A stretch of DNA of 48,516 nucleotides from an uncultured Alphaproteobacteria bacterium (GCA_937126915.1 CAKZLM010000064.1:1-48516), one strand, 5' to 3'; counted from the stretch's first letter, positions 37,908-48,041 are shown. Numbers and translations: made by a program. Notes: a model not told the origin generated them from the sequence alone.

Positions 37908-38732
37908 ATGGCTCTTCCTGAGATTTCCATGCGTCAGCTGTTAGAAGCAGGCGTACACTTTGGTCACCAAAAACACCGTTGGAACCCACGCATGGCGCCT
38001 TTCATTTATGGTGCCCGTAACAATGTTCACATCGTTGACCTTAGCCAAACTGTTCCTGCACTTCACCGTGCATTGACACAAATTCGTGACATCGTTTCTG
38101 GCGGTGGTCGCGTATTGTTCGTTGGTACTAAGCGTCAAGCTTCTGGCACTATTGCTGAAGCTGCTAAACGTTGTGGTCAATATTATGTAAATCACCGTTG
38201 GTTGGGTGGTATGTTGACCAACTGGAAAACCATTTCTGAATCAATCAAACGTCTAAAAGATTTGGACGAGCAGTTGGGCGCAGAAGTTACTGGTTTGACC
38301 AAAAAAGAAACTCTTCAAATGACTCGCCTTCGTGACAAGCTAGAATTGTCTTTGGGTGGTATTCGTGACATGGGCGGTCGCCCTGACGTTATTTTCGTTG
38401 TTGACACTAACCGCGAAACTATTGCCATTCAAGAAGCCAAGAAATTGGGTATTCCTGTTGTTGCTGTTTTGGATACTAACTGTGATCCTCGCGGTATTGA
38501 TTTCCCAATTCCTGGTAACGACGATGCAACTCGCGCTATTAAATATTACTGCGACATGGTTGCTAGCTCAGTTCTAGATGGTATTCAGCAAGAATTGGCT
38601 GATCGCGGCGTTGATGTTGGTGCTTCTGAAGAAGTTCCTGCTGAAGAAGCTGCTGCGGCTCCTGCTGCTGAAGAAGCTCCTGCTGAGGAAGCGAAAGCTG
38701 AAGAAGAAACCGAAGAAAAAGCTGCTGAATAA
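37908..38732 (+). CDS. rpsB: 30S ribosomal protein S2
   Basis: S2 is a late-assembling small-subunit protein needed for S1 binding. The signature segments are [22 protein letters not shown] near the N-terminus, [13 protein letters not shown] (residues 94-106) and [12 protein letters not shown]. The core ends near residue 238. Residues 240-274 form an acidic tail of Ala, Glu and Pro. ATG 37908 has AGGAGA at 37895-37900; an earlier ATG at 37884 overlaps the leader and is not S2-like. It is followed by tsf 42 bp later. Highly expressed codon pattern (GCT, CGT, GGT). Confidence 0.98.
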   Translation: MALPEISMRQLLEAGVHFGHQKHRWNPRMAPFIYGARNNVHIVDLSQTVPALHRALTQIRDIVSGGGRVLFVGTKRQASGTIAEAAKRCGQYYVNHRWLGGMLTNWKTISESIKRLKDLDEQLGAEVTGLTKKETLQMTRLRDKLELSLGGIRDMGGRPDVIFVVDTNRETIAIQEAKKLGIPVVAVLDTNCDPRGIDFPIPGNDDATRAIKYYCDMVASSVLDGIQQELADRGVDVGASEEVPAEEAAAAPAAEEAPAEEAKAEEETEEKAAE

Positions 38733-38774
38733 CGCGGTTTGATTTTATCGATTTTAACTTGATAGGAAATTATT

Positions 38775-39701
38775 ATGGCACAAATTACTGCTGCTTTAGT
38801 TAAAGAATTGCGCGAGAAAACTGGCGCTGGCATGATGGACTGTAAAAAAGCGTTAAGCGACACTGATGGTGACCTAGACGCTGCGGTTGATTGGTTGCGT
38901 AAAAAAGGTTTGTCTGCTGCAGAGAAGAAATCATCTCGTGTTGCTGCTGACGGTCTAGTTGGCGTTGCTGCTGGCGGTACCGCTGGTGCTGTTGCAGAGA
39001 TTAACTCTGAAACTGACTTCGTTGCGCGTAACGAATTGTTCCAAGACTTCGTTCGTAACGTTGCTGAGTTGGCTTTGGCTAACGAAGGCGACCAAGACGC
39101 TGTTTTGGCTGCTGGTTACCCTAACACTGACCGTACAGTTGCTGAGCAATTGACACACAACATTGCAACAATTGGTGAGAACCAAAGCGTTCGTCGTATG
39201 GAATGCCTAAGCGTTACTGACGGTGTTGTTGCTCCTTACGTTCACAATGCTGCTGCTGAAAACGTTGGTAAAATCGGCGTTTTGGTTGCTCTAGAATCAA
39301 CTGGTGATAAAGCGAAGTTGGAAGCTTTGGGCAAGCAAATTGCGATGCACGTTGCTGCTGCTTCTCCTTTGGGTCTAACCGAAGCTGACATTGATCAAGA
39401 AGTTGTTGCTCGTGAGGAAGCTATCTTTAAAGATCAAGCATTGGCTTCTGGTAAGCCCGCTGAAATCGTTGAGAAAATGATGGTTGGCCGTATGCGCAAA
39501 TACTTTGAGCAAGTTGTTCTTTTGAAGCAAACTTTCGTTATCGATGGCGAGCGTTCAATTGAAAAAGTTGTTGCTGATTTGGCAAAAGAGTTAGGCACTG
39601 ACGTTAAGTTGACCGGCTATGCTCGTTTCCAATTAGGCGAAGGTATTGAAAAAGAAGAAAGTGATTTCGCTGCAGAAGTTGCTCAAGCCGTTAACGGTTA
39701 A
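38775..39701 (+). CDS. tsf: Elongation factor Ts
   Basis: EF-Ts is the nucleotide exchange factor that recycles EF-Tu. The N-terminal UBA-like domain carries [19 protein letters not shown], and the nucleotide exchange core holds the TDFVARN motif that contacts EF-Tu. A dimerisation region and a coiled-coil part follow. It has 308 residues. Codon use is strongly biased to GCT/GTT/CGT, as in rpsB. It shares the rpsB leader and ends at a strong terminator. Confidence 0.98.
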   Translation: MAQITAALVKELREKTGAGMMDCKKALSDTDGDLDAAVDWLRKKGLSAAEKKSSRVAADGLVGVAAGGTAGAVAEINSETDFVARNELFQDFVRNVAELALANEGDQDAVLAAGYPNTDRTVAEQLTHNIATIGENQSVRRMECLSVTDGVVAPYVHNAAAENVGKIGVLVALESTGDKAKLEALGKQIAMHVAAASPLGLTEADIDQEVVAREEAIFKDQALASGKPAEIVEKMMVGRMRKYFEQVVLLKQTFVIDGERSIEKVVADLAKELGTDVKLTGYARFQLGEGIEKEESDFAAEVAQAVNG

Positions 39702-39722
39702 TTCTTTTTACCTTAAAAAATG

Positions 39723-39755
39723 AAAGGCTGGGTGTTTTAGCACCCAGCCTTTTTT
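39723..39755 (+). terminator. Intrinsic terminator after tsf
   Basis: AAAGGCTGGGTG and CACCCAGCCTTT form a perfect 12-bp stem with a six-base loop, followed by more T. Confidence 0.95.
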
Positions 39756-39856
39756 ATTTTTATTGGTTGTTTGGGTTATTTAACCCTAGCGTTTCAGAAC
39801 AGTTCGGGCTAATCTCTGGCTAACTTGAAACAGTTTAAAATTAAGGGGCAGCTTTC

Positions 39857-40582
39857 GTGAAAACGGATGTGACAAAATTTAAACGGGTTTTGCTAAAATT
39901 AAGCGGTGAAGCCCTTATGGGGGATGGTGAGTTTGGTATTGACCAAACCACAGTTTCTCGAATTTCTAATGAAATTAAAGCTGTTGTCGACTTGGGTGTT
40001 GAAGTTTGTGTTGTTGTTGGAGCAGGAAATATTTTCCGTGGCCTATCTGGCGCATCACAGGGTATGGATCGCGCCTCGGCTGACTATATGGGTATGCTGG
40101 CAACGGTGATGAATGCCATTTCCATTCAAAACGCTCTTGAAACTATTGGTGTTGATACCCGTGTGCAATCAGCCATCCCAATGGATGCGGTTTGTGAACC
40201 CTATATTCGCCGTCGTGCTATGCGTCACCTTGAAAAAGGACGTGTGGTTATTTTTGGCGCTGGAACTGGTAATCCGTTTTTTACAACTGACACCGCTGCT
40301 GCTTTACGTGCCGCAGAAATGGGCTGTGATGCCTTATTAAAAGGGACCCAGGTTGATGGTGTTTATACCGCAGACCCTAAGAAAGACCCTGATGCAACGC
40401 GTTTTGAGCGTTTGACGCATTTAGAAGTTTTGCAAAAAGATTTGAAAGTAATGGATGCTTCCGCCATTTCAGTTTGCCGTGAAAATGATATCCCAATTGT
40501 GGTCTTTTCCATACACACGCCGGGATCATTCGCTGGTATTTTAGGCGGTGAGGGCACCTGTACAATTGTTGAAGAAGGATAA
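39857..40582 (+). CDS. pyrH: Uridylate kinase
   Basis: UMP kinase makes UDP, feeding RNA, DNA and envelope sugar synthesis. It belongs to the amino-acid-kinase fold. [14 protein letters not shown] is the N-terminal phosphate site. [14 protein letters not shown] and the UTP/GTP-sensing region are present, and [21 protein letters not shown] is the family motif. It has 241 residues. The start is GTG 39857, supported by AAGGGGC 8-9 bases upstream. Its promoter must lie in the 100 bp after the tsf terminator. A GGGTTA/TAACCC inverted repeat (39773-39786) is there and could be a control site. Confidence 0.97.
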   Translation: MKTDVTKFKRVLLKLSGEALMGDGEFGIDQTTVSRISNEIKAVVDLGVEVCVVVGAGNIFRGLSGASQGMDRASADYMGMLATVMNAISIQNALETIGVDTRVQSAIPMDAVCEPYIRRRAMRHLEKGRVVIFGAGTGNPFFTTDTAAALRAAEMGCDALLKGTQVDGVYTADPKKDPDATRFERLTHLEVLQKDLKVMDASAISVCRENDIPIVVFSIHTPGSFAGILGGEGTCTIVEEG

Positions 40583-40587
40583 GAGGA

Positions 40588-41136
40588 ATGAGCGAACCTG
40601 ATATGAAAGATATCGAGCGCCGTATGTCTGGTGCTGTTGATAATTTAAAAACCGAAATGGGCGGTCTTAGATCGGGCCGTGCTTCTGCCGCCTTGTTAGA
40701 GCCGGTGATGGTTGACGTTTATGGTTCTCAAATGCCGATTAATCAGGTTGGTACCGTTTCTGTACCTGAACCACGCATGTTATCGGTTTCTGTTTGGGAT
40801 GCCAACAATGCGGCGGCGGTTGAAAAGGCCATTCGCAATTCAGGTCTTGGCCTAAACCCAATGGCAGAAGGTGCTGTAATCCGCATCACCATTCCTGAGT
40901 TGAACGAAGAGCGTCGCAAGGAACTTGGTAAGGTTGCAGGTAAATATGCCGAGCAAGCGCGTATTTCTGTGCGCAATGTGCGTCGTGATGGTATTGAAAA
41001 GGTTAAGAAATCTAGCGACCTAAGTGAAGACGAACAGCATATGTGGACCGATGAGATTCAAGGTTTGACGGATAAATATATTGGTCAAATTGATGATATG
41101 CTGAAACACAAAGAAGAAGAAATTATGCAGGTTTGA
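40588..41136 (+). CDS. frr: Ribosome recycling factor
   Basis: RRF splits post-termination ribosomes with EF-G. The three-helix bundle segments are [23 protein letters not shown], then the small domain with [15 protein letters not shown], and the last helices from [33 protein letters not shown]. It has 182 residues, within the family range. It is 5 bp after pyrH. The last codons lie inside a hairpin with the features of an intrinsic terminator. Confidence 0.97.
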   Translation: MSEPDMKDIERRMSGAVDNLKTEMGGLRSGRASAALLEPVMVDVYGSQMPINQVGTVSVPEPRMLSVSVWDANNAAAVEKAIRNSGLGLNPMAEGAVIRITIPELNEERRKELGKVAGKYAEQARISVRNVRRDGIEKVKKSSDLSEDEQHMWTDEIQGLTDKYIGQIDDMLKHKEEEIMQV

Positions 41137-41150
41137 TGCCTGCATTTTTT
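41125..41150 (+). terminator. Terminator-like hairpin spanning the frr stop codon
   Basis: ATGCAGG (41125-41131) and CCTGCAT (41139-41145) pair perfectly around a 7-base loop that contains the TGA stop. Six T follow (41145-41150). A ribosome finishing frr would prevent the hairpin from forming, so read-through into uppS may depend on translation. Confidence 0.7.
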
Positions 41151-41167
41151 CTGTGTGGTGAGTCTCC

Positions 41168-41881
41168 TTGACGTTACAAGATATAAATATCCCCCGTCAT
41201 GTTGGTGTAATTATGGATGGCAATGGGCGCTGGGCTAAAAAGAGATTTTTGCCGCGCCTTGCTGGTCATAAGGCCGGAATGGAGGCAGTGCGTCGTTGTG
41301 TTGATGCCTGTGGACGCCTTCATGTTGGGTATCTTACGCTTTATGCTTTTTCTTCCGAAAATTGGCGTCGTCCCGAGGAAGAGGTAAGCGGGTTAATGAC
41401 CTTGCTTAGAACCTATCTCAAAAAAGAAATTACAACCCTGCATGAGAAAAATGTTCGCATGAACTTTATTGGTGATCACGAACCGCTCTCTAAGGATATT
41501 CGCACCCTTATGGATGATGCGGTTGCTAAAACCAAAGATAATACAGGGCTTACGCTAACCATTGCGTTAAACTATGGGGCGCGTGCTGAGATTGTTTCTA
41601 CGATAAAAAAGGCTGCCCAGGCTTGTTTGGATGGTAAGTTAAAGCCTGAAGACTTGGATGACGACTTTGTTCAGCAAAATCTTCATACCCATGATATGCC
41701 AGACCCTGATTTAATTATCCGAACCAGTGGTGAGCAGCGGCTAAGTAATTTCTTGATGTGGCAAGCTGCTTATTCCGAATTTGTTTTCTTGGATGAATAT
41801 TGGCCTGAATTTGGTGAAGAATTGCTGCTAAAGGCATTTAAAGAATATACCGATCGCGAACGACGGTTTGGAGGGGTTTAA
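41168..41881 (+). CDS. uppS: Undecaprenyl diphosphate synthase (cis-prenyltransferase)
   Basis: The enzyme makes the C55 lipid carrier for peptidoglycan and other wall polymers. The catalytic Asp17 is in VIMDGNGRWA. HKAGMEAVRR and TLYAFSSENWRRP are typical. SGEQRLSNFLMWQAAYSEF near the C-terminus holds the Mg2+/IPP-binding residues. The start is TTG 41168: an in-frame stop lies three codons earlier (41159), and the first ATG downstream would cut off the catalytic motif. The ribosome-binding site is weak. Length is 237 residues. Confidence 0.95.
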   Translation: MTLQDINIPRHVGVIMDGNGRWAKKRFLPRLAGHKAGMEAVRRCVDACGRLHVGYLTLYAFSSENWRRPEEEVSGLMTLLRTYLKKEITTLHEKNVRMNFIGDHEPLSKDIRTLMDDAVAKTKDNTGLTLTIALNYGARAEIVSTIKKAAQACLDGKLKPEDLDDDFVQQNLHTHDMPDPDLIIRTSGEQRLSNFLMWQAAYSEFVFLDEYWPEFGEELLLKAFKEYTDRERRFGGV

Positions 41882-41884
41882 GAG

Positions 41885-42700
41885 ATGGAACAACAAGCAG
41901 GCAAATATAAAGACCTTCTGGTGCGCATTATTTCTGCCTTAGTGATGTTGCCTGTTGCTGTTTCTGCCCTTTGGTTTGGCGGATGGGCGTTAGCTTTGTT
42001 GTTGATCATTGGTGGCTATTTGATGTTGGTAGAATGGTTTGGCCTTGTGAAAGTTAAGCTTGGCAAGGCAACCAAAGCTGGTAGTGCGGCTATTTCACTT
42101 GGGTTAGTGCTATATTGGTATGTTCCTGAAAATCTTATTGGTGGTTTGTTTTTCTTCTGTGGTATGGGTTTTTTAACTGCAGGTGCTGTGCGAACAACTG
42201 ACTTTACGCGCTCACTCAAATGGATTGTATTGGGTGTGGTTTATGTGGCGCTGCCGCTTTTATCCATTGCCTATATCCGTGATGCCGCTGGCTTTACATG
42301 GGTGATGTGGTTGTTCCTTGTGGTTTGGGCTACTGATGTGGGTGGCTATTTTGCAGGTCGAACTATTGGCGGCCCTAAATTAATGCCAAAAATTAGCCCT
42401 AAAAAGACCTGGGCAGGATTGCTTGGTGGTATGACCTTGTCTGTTATTGTGACATGGATAATGATGCAATGGGCATGGCTGACACCTATCCCATTGTTCC
42501 CTTGGGCGGCCTTACTGTTGCCTGTTTGGGCGCAAGTTGGAGACATGTTAGAGAGTGCCTTGAAGCGTCATTATGACATTAAAGATTCAGGCTCAATCAT
42601 TCCAGGCCATGGTGGTATCTTGGACCGGGTTGATGGATTGGTCTTTGTTGCACCTGTTGTTGCCTTAATGTTTGGTCAGCATTATCAATATGTTATGTAA
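41885..42700 (+). CDS. cdsA: Phosphatidate cytidylyltransferase
   Basis: The enzyme forms CDP-diacylglycerol from phosphatidate and CTP for phospholipid synthesis. It is an inner-membrane protein with several hydrophobic helices in 271 residues. The complete CDP-DAG synthase signature is present near the C-terminus: SALKRHYDIKDSGSIIPGHG followed by GILDRVDGLVFVAP, and ISPKKTWAG before it. It starts 3 bp after uppS, so the two are coupled. Confidence 0.96.
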   Translation: MEQQAGKYKDLLVRIISALVMLPVAVSALWFGGWALALLLIIGGYLMLVEWFGLVKVKLGKATKAGSAAISLGLVLYWYVPENLIGGLFFFCGMGFLTAGAVRTTDFTRSLKWIVLGVVYVALPLLSIAYIRDAAGFTWVMWLFLVVWATDVGGYFAGRTIGGPKLMPKISPKKTWAGLLGGMTLSVIVTWIMMQWAWLTPIPLFPWAALLLPVWAQVGDMLESALKRHYDIKDSGSIIPGHGGILDRVDGLVFVAPVVALMFGQHYQYVM

Positions 42701-42721
42701 CTTATTTAAAGTGAACAAATC

Positions 42722-43876
42722 ATGCGTACAGTCACCATATTAGGATCTACAGGGTCAATTGGCACCAATGCGTTAGACATTGTACGCCACCACCCTGATC
42801 GCTATCAAGTGGCTGCTTTGACCGCTTATGGTAATGCTGATTTATTGATTGAGCAGGCGAAAGAATTTAATCCACATTGTGTTGTGATCGGTAAAGAGGG
42901 GCTTTATCAATCTGTCAAGGAGGCCCTTGCAGATACCAGGGTTGAGGTATTGGCCGGTGATGCCGCCATTGTTGAAGCCGCAGAACGCCCATCTGACATT
43001 GTTATGGCAGCCATTGTTGGGGCTGCAGGATTGCGACCAACGCTTACTGCTATTCGCCGTGGTGCTTTGGTTGGTTTGGCTAATAAAGAATGTTTGGTGT
43101 GTGCTGGTGACCTTGTGATGGAAGAGGTGACAAAGCATAAAGCAACGCTTTTACCTGTGGATAGTGAGCATAACGCCATTTTCCAAGTGTTTGACTTTGA
43201 TCAGGCCCATCATGTTGACAAAATTCACCTAACTGCCTCAGGCGGTCCATTTAGAACCTTTAGCTTAGACCAGATGCGCGGCGTAACACCTGAGCAGGCG
43301 GTTGCCCATCCTAATTGGGATATGGGGGCAAAAATATCTGTCGATAGTGCTACCATGATGAATAAGGGGCTTGAGTTAATTGAAGCCTTTCACTTATTCC
43401 CGGTTGGTGAAGAGCAAATTGAAATATTGGTTCACCCACAATCGGTTATCCATTCGATGGTGGAATATGAAGATGGATCTGTATTAGCGCAGCTTGGCTC
43501 GCCGGATATGCGCACCCCCATTGCCTATAGTATGGCGTATCCAGAACGCATTATGGCACCTGTTAAGCGGCTTAATTTTGCTGAAATAGCCCGCCTTGAC
43601 TTTGAAGCCCCCGATGAAACGCGTTTTAGATCATTAAAATTAGCCCGCGAAGCCCTAAAAGAAGGGGATAGTGCGACCACTATTTTAAATGCTGCCAATG
43701 AGGTAGCCGTGGCGGCTTTCTTAAAATCGGGTATTGGCTTCTTGGATATCCCAGAAATTGTCGAAGAAACGCTGAATAAACTGGACAGAGGCCCCATTGG
43801 GCGATTAAAAGAAGTGCTAAATTTTGACACATTAGCAAGGCAATATGCCGCTGAGTTGGTCAACAAGAAACAATAA
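42722..43876 (+). CDS. dxr: 1-deoxy-D-xylulose 5-phosphate reductoisomerase
   Basis: This is the second enzyme of the MEP isoprenoid pathway, making MEP with NADPH and Mn2+/Mg2+. The NADPH-binding motif is ILGSTGSIGTNALDIVRHHPD. LANKECLVCAG and PVDSEHNAIFQ are the metal-site segment, and the substrate-binding part includes SGGPFR and NWDMGAKISVDSATMMNKGLE. A C-terminal helical domain follows. It has 384 residues. It supplies precursors for UppS, two genes upstream. Confidence 0.97.
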   Translation: MRTVTILGSTGSIGTNALDIVRHHPDRYQVAALTAYGNADLLIEQAKEFNPHCVVIGKEGLYQSVKEALADTRVEVLAGDAAIVEAAERPSDIVMAAIVGAAGLRPTLTAIRRGALVGLANKECLVCAGDLVMEEVTKHKATLLPVDSEHNAIFQVFDFDQAHHVDKIHLTASGGPFRTFSLDQMRGVTPEQAVAHPNWDMGAKISVDSATMMNKGLELIEAFHLFPVGEEQIEILVHPQSVIHSMVEYEDGSVLAQLGSPDMRTPIAYSMAYPERIMAPVKRLNFAEIARLDFEAPDETRFRSLKLAREALKEGDSATTILNAANEVAVAAFLKSGIGFLDIPEIVEETLNKLDRGPIGRLKEVLNFDTLARQYAAELVNKKQ

Positions 43877-43884
43877 GTGGGAAG

Positions 43885-45003
43885 ATGATGGAAGCTCCGG
43901 GCTTTTTATTCAGTTTAATCAGTTTTATCAGCATGTTTACCGTTCTGGTTTTTGTCCATGAATGGGGGCATTATTATGTGGCCCGCCGCAACGGGGTTAA
44001 GGTTGAAGTGTTCTCTATCGGCTTTGGTCCTGAAATTTTTGGCTGGTACGACAAAAATGGCACCCGTTGGAAGATCAGTTGGGTGCCATTGGGCGGCTAT
44101 GTTAAATTTTTTGGCGATGCCGGTGCAGCCAGTAATGCGGATAACAGTGCACTGGGTCAAATGACTGAAGCTGAAAAACAACAATCGTTTCATTTCAAAA
44201 GTTTAAAGCAAAAAGCGGCGATAGTTGCCGCTGGTCCCTTGGTTAATTTATTATTGGCTGTGGCTATATTCGTTGGCTTTGGCCTTGCATATGGTGAGCG
44301 TTACGCCTTGCCTGTTATTGACCAAGTGGTTCAGGGCTCGGCTGCAGAAGAGGCTGGTTTCCAATCAGGTGACCGGATCATTGCCTTTAATGGCAAAGAG
44401 ATTGAGAAGTTTTCAGATGTGGTGACAGCAACCATGCTGAATATGGATCAACCAGCCAATGTAACCCTTGATCGGGGTGGCGAAATTGTTGAAACCGTGA
44501 TTACGCCGAAAATTGCCGAAACCACCGATAATTTTGGCGTTGTACATAAAGTACCTCGATTGGGCATCATTCGCGCGAATTTGATCGAAAATAAACAGCT
44601 TGGCCCTATTGATGCCTTAATTTGGGGGGTACAAAATACCCTGCGCACAATGGATATGATGTTAACCACTGTGGGGCAGGTGATTGTGGGTGTTCGCCCC
44701 ATCACAGATATGGGTGGTCCAGTGAAAATTGGACAGGTTGCTGGGCAAGCAGCATCCCTTGGAATGATAAGATTTATCGAATTAATGGCATTAATTTCGA
44801 TTAATTTGGGTTTAGTGAACCTTTTTCCGATTCCAATGCTTGATGGTGGGCATTTAGTCATGTATGGGATTGAGGGAATTCGTAAGAAACCGGTTCCAGC
44901 CAAAGCGCAAGAGTTTGTGTTTTTGGCAGGGATGATTTTCTTACTGTCATTAATGGTTGTAATGACCTATAACGACCTTGCTGGATTGGGGCTGTTCTCA
45001 TAA
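43885..45003 (+). CDS. rseP: Site-2 zinc metalloprotease RseP
   Basis: This inner-membrane protease cleaves membrane segments of anti-sigma factors and signal peptides. The zinc motif HEWGH (His25, Glu26, His29) is in the first helix. The third ligand is Asp320 in NLFPIPMLDGGH. One PDZ domain lies between (about 130-205, with VVQGSAAEEAGFQSGDRIIAFNG). It has 372 residues. Tandem ATGs at 43885 and 43888 leave the start open by one codon. bamA follows after a 90-bp gap. Confidence 0.96.
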   Translation: MMEAPGFLFSLISFISMFTVLVFVHEWGHYYVARRNGVKVEVFSIGFGPEIFGWYDKNGTRWKISWVPLGGYVKFFGDAGAASNADNSALGQMTEAEKQQSFHFKSLKQKAAIVAAGPLVNLLLAVAIFVGFGLAYGERYALPVIDQVVQGSAAEEAGFQSGDRIIAFNGKEIEKFSDVVTATMLNMDQPANVTLDRGGEIVETVITPKIAETTDNFGVVHKVPRLGIIRANLIENKQLGPIDALIWGVQNTLRTMDMMLTTVGQVIVGVRPITDMGGPVKIGQVAGQAASLGMIRFIELMALISINLGLVNLFPIPMLDGGHLVMYGIEGIRKKPVPAKAQEFVFLAGMIFLLSLMVVMTYNDLAGLGLFS

Positions 45004-45093
45004 AAACGTCTGGCTAGGGAAAATGAAATAATTGCGACGATGGCTACCAAACGAGTGCTGTTTGACAAGTTATAAAAGATGATAAGGAAAGCG

Positions 45094-47451
45094 ATGACAA
45101 TTCGCACGAAGATGACAAAAATTGCCTTACTAGGATTGGCCCTTTTCATGGGTGCCAATATGGCAAGCGAAGTAAGAGCACAGCAGGGGCAAGCACAAAC
45201 GACGCAACCAACGGCAGGCGCCACTGATTTGCGTATTGCGCGTGTTGCGGTTATTGGTAACGAACGTATTGAAGCCAATACCATTGCAACCTATCTTACC
45301 GTCGGTATCGGTGATCCTTTTAATCCTGAAGAAATTGATAATAGTCTGAAAACCTTATTTGCCACGGGTTTGTTTTCAGATGTTGTGATTGAGCGTGATG
45401 GCAACACCCTTCTTATTCGCGTGACCGAAAACCCGATTATTAACCGCGTTATTTTTGAAGGTAACAGCCGCCTTAAGCGCGATAAATTGCTAGAAGAAGT
45501 ACAGCTTCGCCCCCGTATGATTTATACACGTGCGCGGGTGCGCCAAGATACCAAGCGTATCATGGACCTATATCGCAAGTCAGGGCGTTTTGCCGCGGTG
45601 GTTGAGCCTAAGATTATTCAGCTTGAACAAAATCGTGTGAACCTTGTTTTCGAGATTTCAGAAGGCCCGAAAAGCCGAATCAGCCGTATTAACTTTATCG
45701 GTAATGAGATTTTCTCTGACCGTGTTTTGCGGGGTGAATTGTTCACCAAAGAATCGCGCTGGTGGAAAATTTTATCGTCAAATGACACTTATGACCCCGA
45801 TCGCATGGGCGGTGACCGCGAAGTTTTGCGTCAATATTATTTGCAAAATGGTTATGCCGACTTCCGTATCGTCTCTGCGGTTGCAGAATTGACTCCAGAT
45901 CAGCAAGACTTTTTCGTCACCTTCGTTGTTGAAGAGGGTGAGATTTTTACCTTTGGTGAATTAAAGGTTGAAAGTGATATTCCTGAGCTAAACCCTGCCT
46001 TTATGCATGGTTTTATTCAGATGCTTCCGGGTGATACGTACAACGCTAAACGCATTGAAGACACTATTGAATCAATGAGCCAAATTGGCGGTGTCTTGGG
46101 TTATGCCTTCTTGGACGTAAACGCCAATTTTGAGCGCACGCCTGGCAAAAATGAATTAAATATCACCTTCAAAATTAATGAAGCTCCGAAAACCTATGTT
46201 GAGAAAATCGTACTTAACGGTAACGTTCGTACCCGTGATCATGTTATCCGTCGCGAGTTCCGCTTGGCCGAGGGCGATTCCTTCAACACCCTGAAAGTGC
46301 GACGTTCAGAAACCCGTTTACGTGGTCTTGGGTTCTTTAAAGAGGTAACCTTGGAAGAAGTACAAGGCTCAGGTTCTGACCGTGTGATTATTGATGTAAC
46401 TGTTGAAGAGCAAGCCACAGGCCAGTTAGAATTGGGTGGCGGTTTCTCTAGCCTCGATAACTTCTTCGTTAATTTTACCATTGCTGAAACCAACTTGTTT
46501 GGTAAAGGCCAGCAATTGCGGTTGAGCACCCTTTTATCTGGGCGCCAAAAAACCGTTAATCTTAGCTTTACCGAACCTTATTTGTTTGGCTCAAACATTG
46601 GTGGTGGGATTGATTTATTCCGCTCTGACTTTGATTATATTCGTGAAAGTGGTTATCGCACCGTATCAACGGGAACGTCGTTCCGTGTTGGTTTCCCTTT
46701 ATCAGAATACATTCAAACCGGTCTGCGTTACACCATTCGTAATGATGATGTAACCGTTGGCAGCTCGCTTAATTCGCCGTTCTTGCGCGACTCTCAAGGC
46801 TCTAGCGTTACCTCTTTGGTGGGTTATACTTTGCGCTATGACACGGTTGATAACTATATGTATCCTAGCCGTGGTACCCGTATGACCTTCTCGCAAGATT
46901 TTGCTGGTATTGGCGGCAGCATTCGTTATTTGAAGTCAAACTTCAATTATGATTTCTATAAACCTCTACCACTTGGCTTTATCTATCACTTAGGGGCTGA
47001 AGGTGGTTATGTTTATGGTTTAGGACAGGAAGTGCGTATTAATGATCGCTTCTTCCTTGGTGGCCCACAAATGCGTGGTTTCCAGACCAGTGGTCTAGGT
47101 CCACGTGACACATCAACCAATTATGCTATTGGTGGTAACATTTTCTATGTGGCTTCAACAGGGTTCCAAATTCCTGTTGGTTCCGCCGCATCTGAAATGG
47201 GTCTGCAAGTTCACACCTTCTTAGATGTTGGTTCACTTGCAGGGGTTGACCTGAAAGCATTTGATGATAATGGTATTCCCATTGACAATAGCACCGTGTT
47301 TAGTAACGGAAGTCCTAGAATTTCTGTCGGTGTTGGCGTAGGGTGGGATTCGCCATTTGGTCCATTCCGTATTGATATGGCTCAGGTTATTAGTAAACAG
47401 CCATTTGATAGAACTGAATTTTTGCAATTTAACATTGGTACTAGGTTTTAA
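45094..47451 (+). CDS. bamA: Outer membrane protein assembly factor BamA
   Basis: BamA inserts beta-barrel proteins into the outer membrane. A signal peptide (KIALLGLALFMGANMASEVRA, cut about AQQ) is followed by five POTRA domains (about residues 45-430). The 16-strand Omp85 barrel follows, with the lid motif MRGF in GGPQMRGFQTSG and the terminal aromatic signal NIGTRF. I chose ATG 45094 because AAGGAAAG lies correctly upstream; the ATG at 45079 overlaps that site. Length is 785 residues. TTGACA and TATAAA upstream (45062-45076) are too close together to be one promoter. Confidence 0.97.
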   Translation: MTIRTKMTKIALLGLALFMGANMASEVRAQQGQAQTTQPTAGATDLRIARVAVIGNERIEANTIATYLTVGIGDPFNPEEIDNSLKTLFATGLFSDVVIERDGNTLLIRVTENPIINRVIFEGNSRLKRDKLLEEVQLRPRMIYTRARVRQDTKRIMDLYRKSGRFAAVVEPKIIQLEQNRVNLVFEISEGPKSRISRINFIGNEIFSDRVLRGELFTKESRWWKILSSNDTYDPDRMGGDREVLRQYYLQNGYADFRIVSAVAELTPDQQDFFVTFVVEEGEIFTFGELKVESDIPELNPAFMHGFIQMLPGDTYNAKRIEDTIESMSQIGGVLGYAFLDVNANFERTPGKNELNITFKINEAPKTYVEKIVLNGNVRTRDHVIRREFRLAEGDSFNTLKVRRSETRLRGLGFFKEVTLEEVQGSGSDRVIIDVTVEEQATGQLELGGGFSSLDNFFVNFTIAETNLFGKGQQLRLSTLLSGRQKTVNLSFTEPYLFGSNIGGGIDLFRSDFDYIRESGYRTVSTGTSFRVGFPLSEYIQTGLRYTIRNDDVTVGSSLNSPFLRDSQGSSVTSLVGYTLRYDTVDNYMYPSRGTRMTFSQDFAGIGGSIRYLKSNFNYDFYKPLPLGFIYHLGAEGGYVYGLGQEVRINDRFFLGGPQMRGFQTSGLGPRDTSTNYAIGGNIFYVASTGFQIPVGSAASEMGLQVHTFLDVGSLAGVDLKAFDDNGIPIDNSTVFSNGSPRISVGVGVGWDSPFGPFRIDMAQVISKQPFDRTEFLQFNIGTRF

Positions 47452-47453
47452 TT

Positions 47454-48041
47454 ATGAAAAAAATGACATCTCTTTTTACTGCAGCATTTCTAGCGATTGG
47501 TCTGCTTATCTCTCAAGCGCCAGCAATGGCTCAATCTGTGGACGCCAAAATTATTACAGTTGATTTTGATCGTGTAACCCGTGATGCTCTTGTTGCTAAA
47601 GACGTTGCTGCACAACTTCAAAAAGAACGTTTGGCAATTGAAGCCCGCGCTAATAATCTTCAAACCAGCTTACAGGCAGAGCGTCAAGCGTTGGAAAGTC
47701 AACGTAACATCATCGCCCAAGAAGCCTTTCAACAAAAGGCACAAGAGTGGGAAGCAAAAGGCCGTCAAGCACAGCAAGAGGTTGCTAGCTTGAACCAGCG
47801 TTTGCAAGCATCTGCTCAGCAAGCCAACCTTGAAATCCAACGTGGCCTTCGTCCTATTATCCAAGACGTGATGACCCAAAAAGGTGCGACGATGGTTTTA
47901 GATAAAGCCCTTGTTTACCATTCTGTTGGTGGCATGGACGTTACCACTGAGGTGATCGATCTATTGAACCAAAAAATGACCACTTACCAGATTCAATCTG
48001 TGAATGCTGGTGGTGAAGCTGCTGCTCCTACTCAAAACTAA
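47454..48041 (+). CDS. OmpH/Skp-family periplasmic chaperone
   Basis: This periplasmic chaperone of the OmpH/Skp family escorts unfolded outer-membrane proteins to BamA. A signal peptide (FLAIGLLISQAPAMA, cut before QS) is followed by the beta-strand KIITVDFDRVTRDA. A long helical hairpin rich in Gln, Glu and Ala (about residues 55-135) forms the tentacles. A strand segment VMTQKGATMVLDKALVYH returns to the body. It has 195 residues. It is 2 bp after bamA, so it is coupled with its client machine. A terminator follows 30 bp later. Confidence 0.88.
   Translation: MKKMTSLFTAAFLAIGLLISQAPAMAQSVDAKIITVDFDRVTRDALVAKDVAAQLQKERLAIEARANNLQTSLQAERQALESQRNIIAQEAFQQKAQEWEAKGRQAQQEVASLNQRLQASAQQANLEIQRGLRPIIQDVMTQKGATMVLDKALVYHSVGGMDVTTEVIDLLNQKMTTYQIQSVNAGGEAAAPTQN

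Noticed and set aside
45062-45076. TTGACA and TATAAA as a bamA promoter
   Set aside because: Only 3 bp separate the two boxes, so they cannot form one promoter, and neither has a good partner at 16-18 bp.
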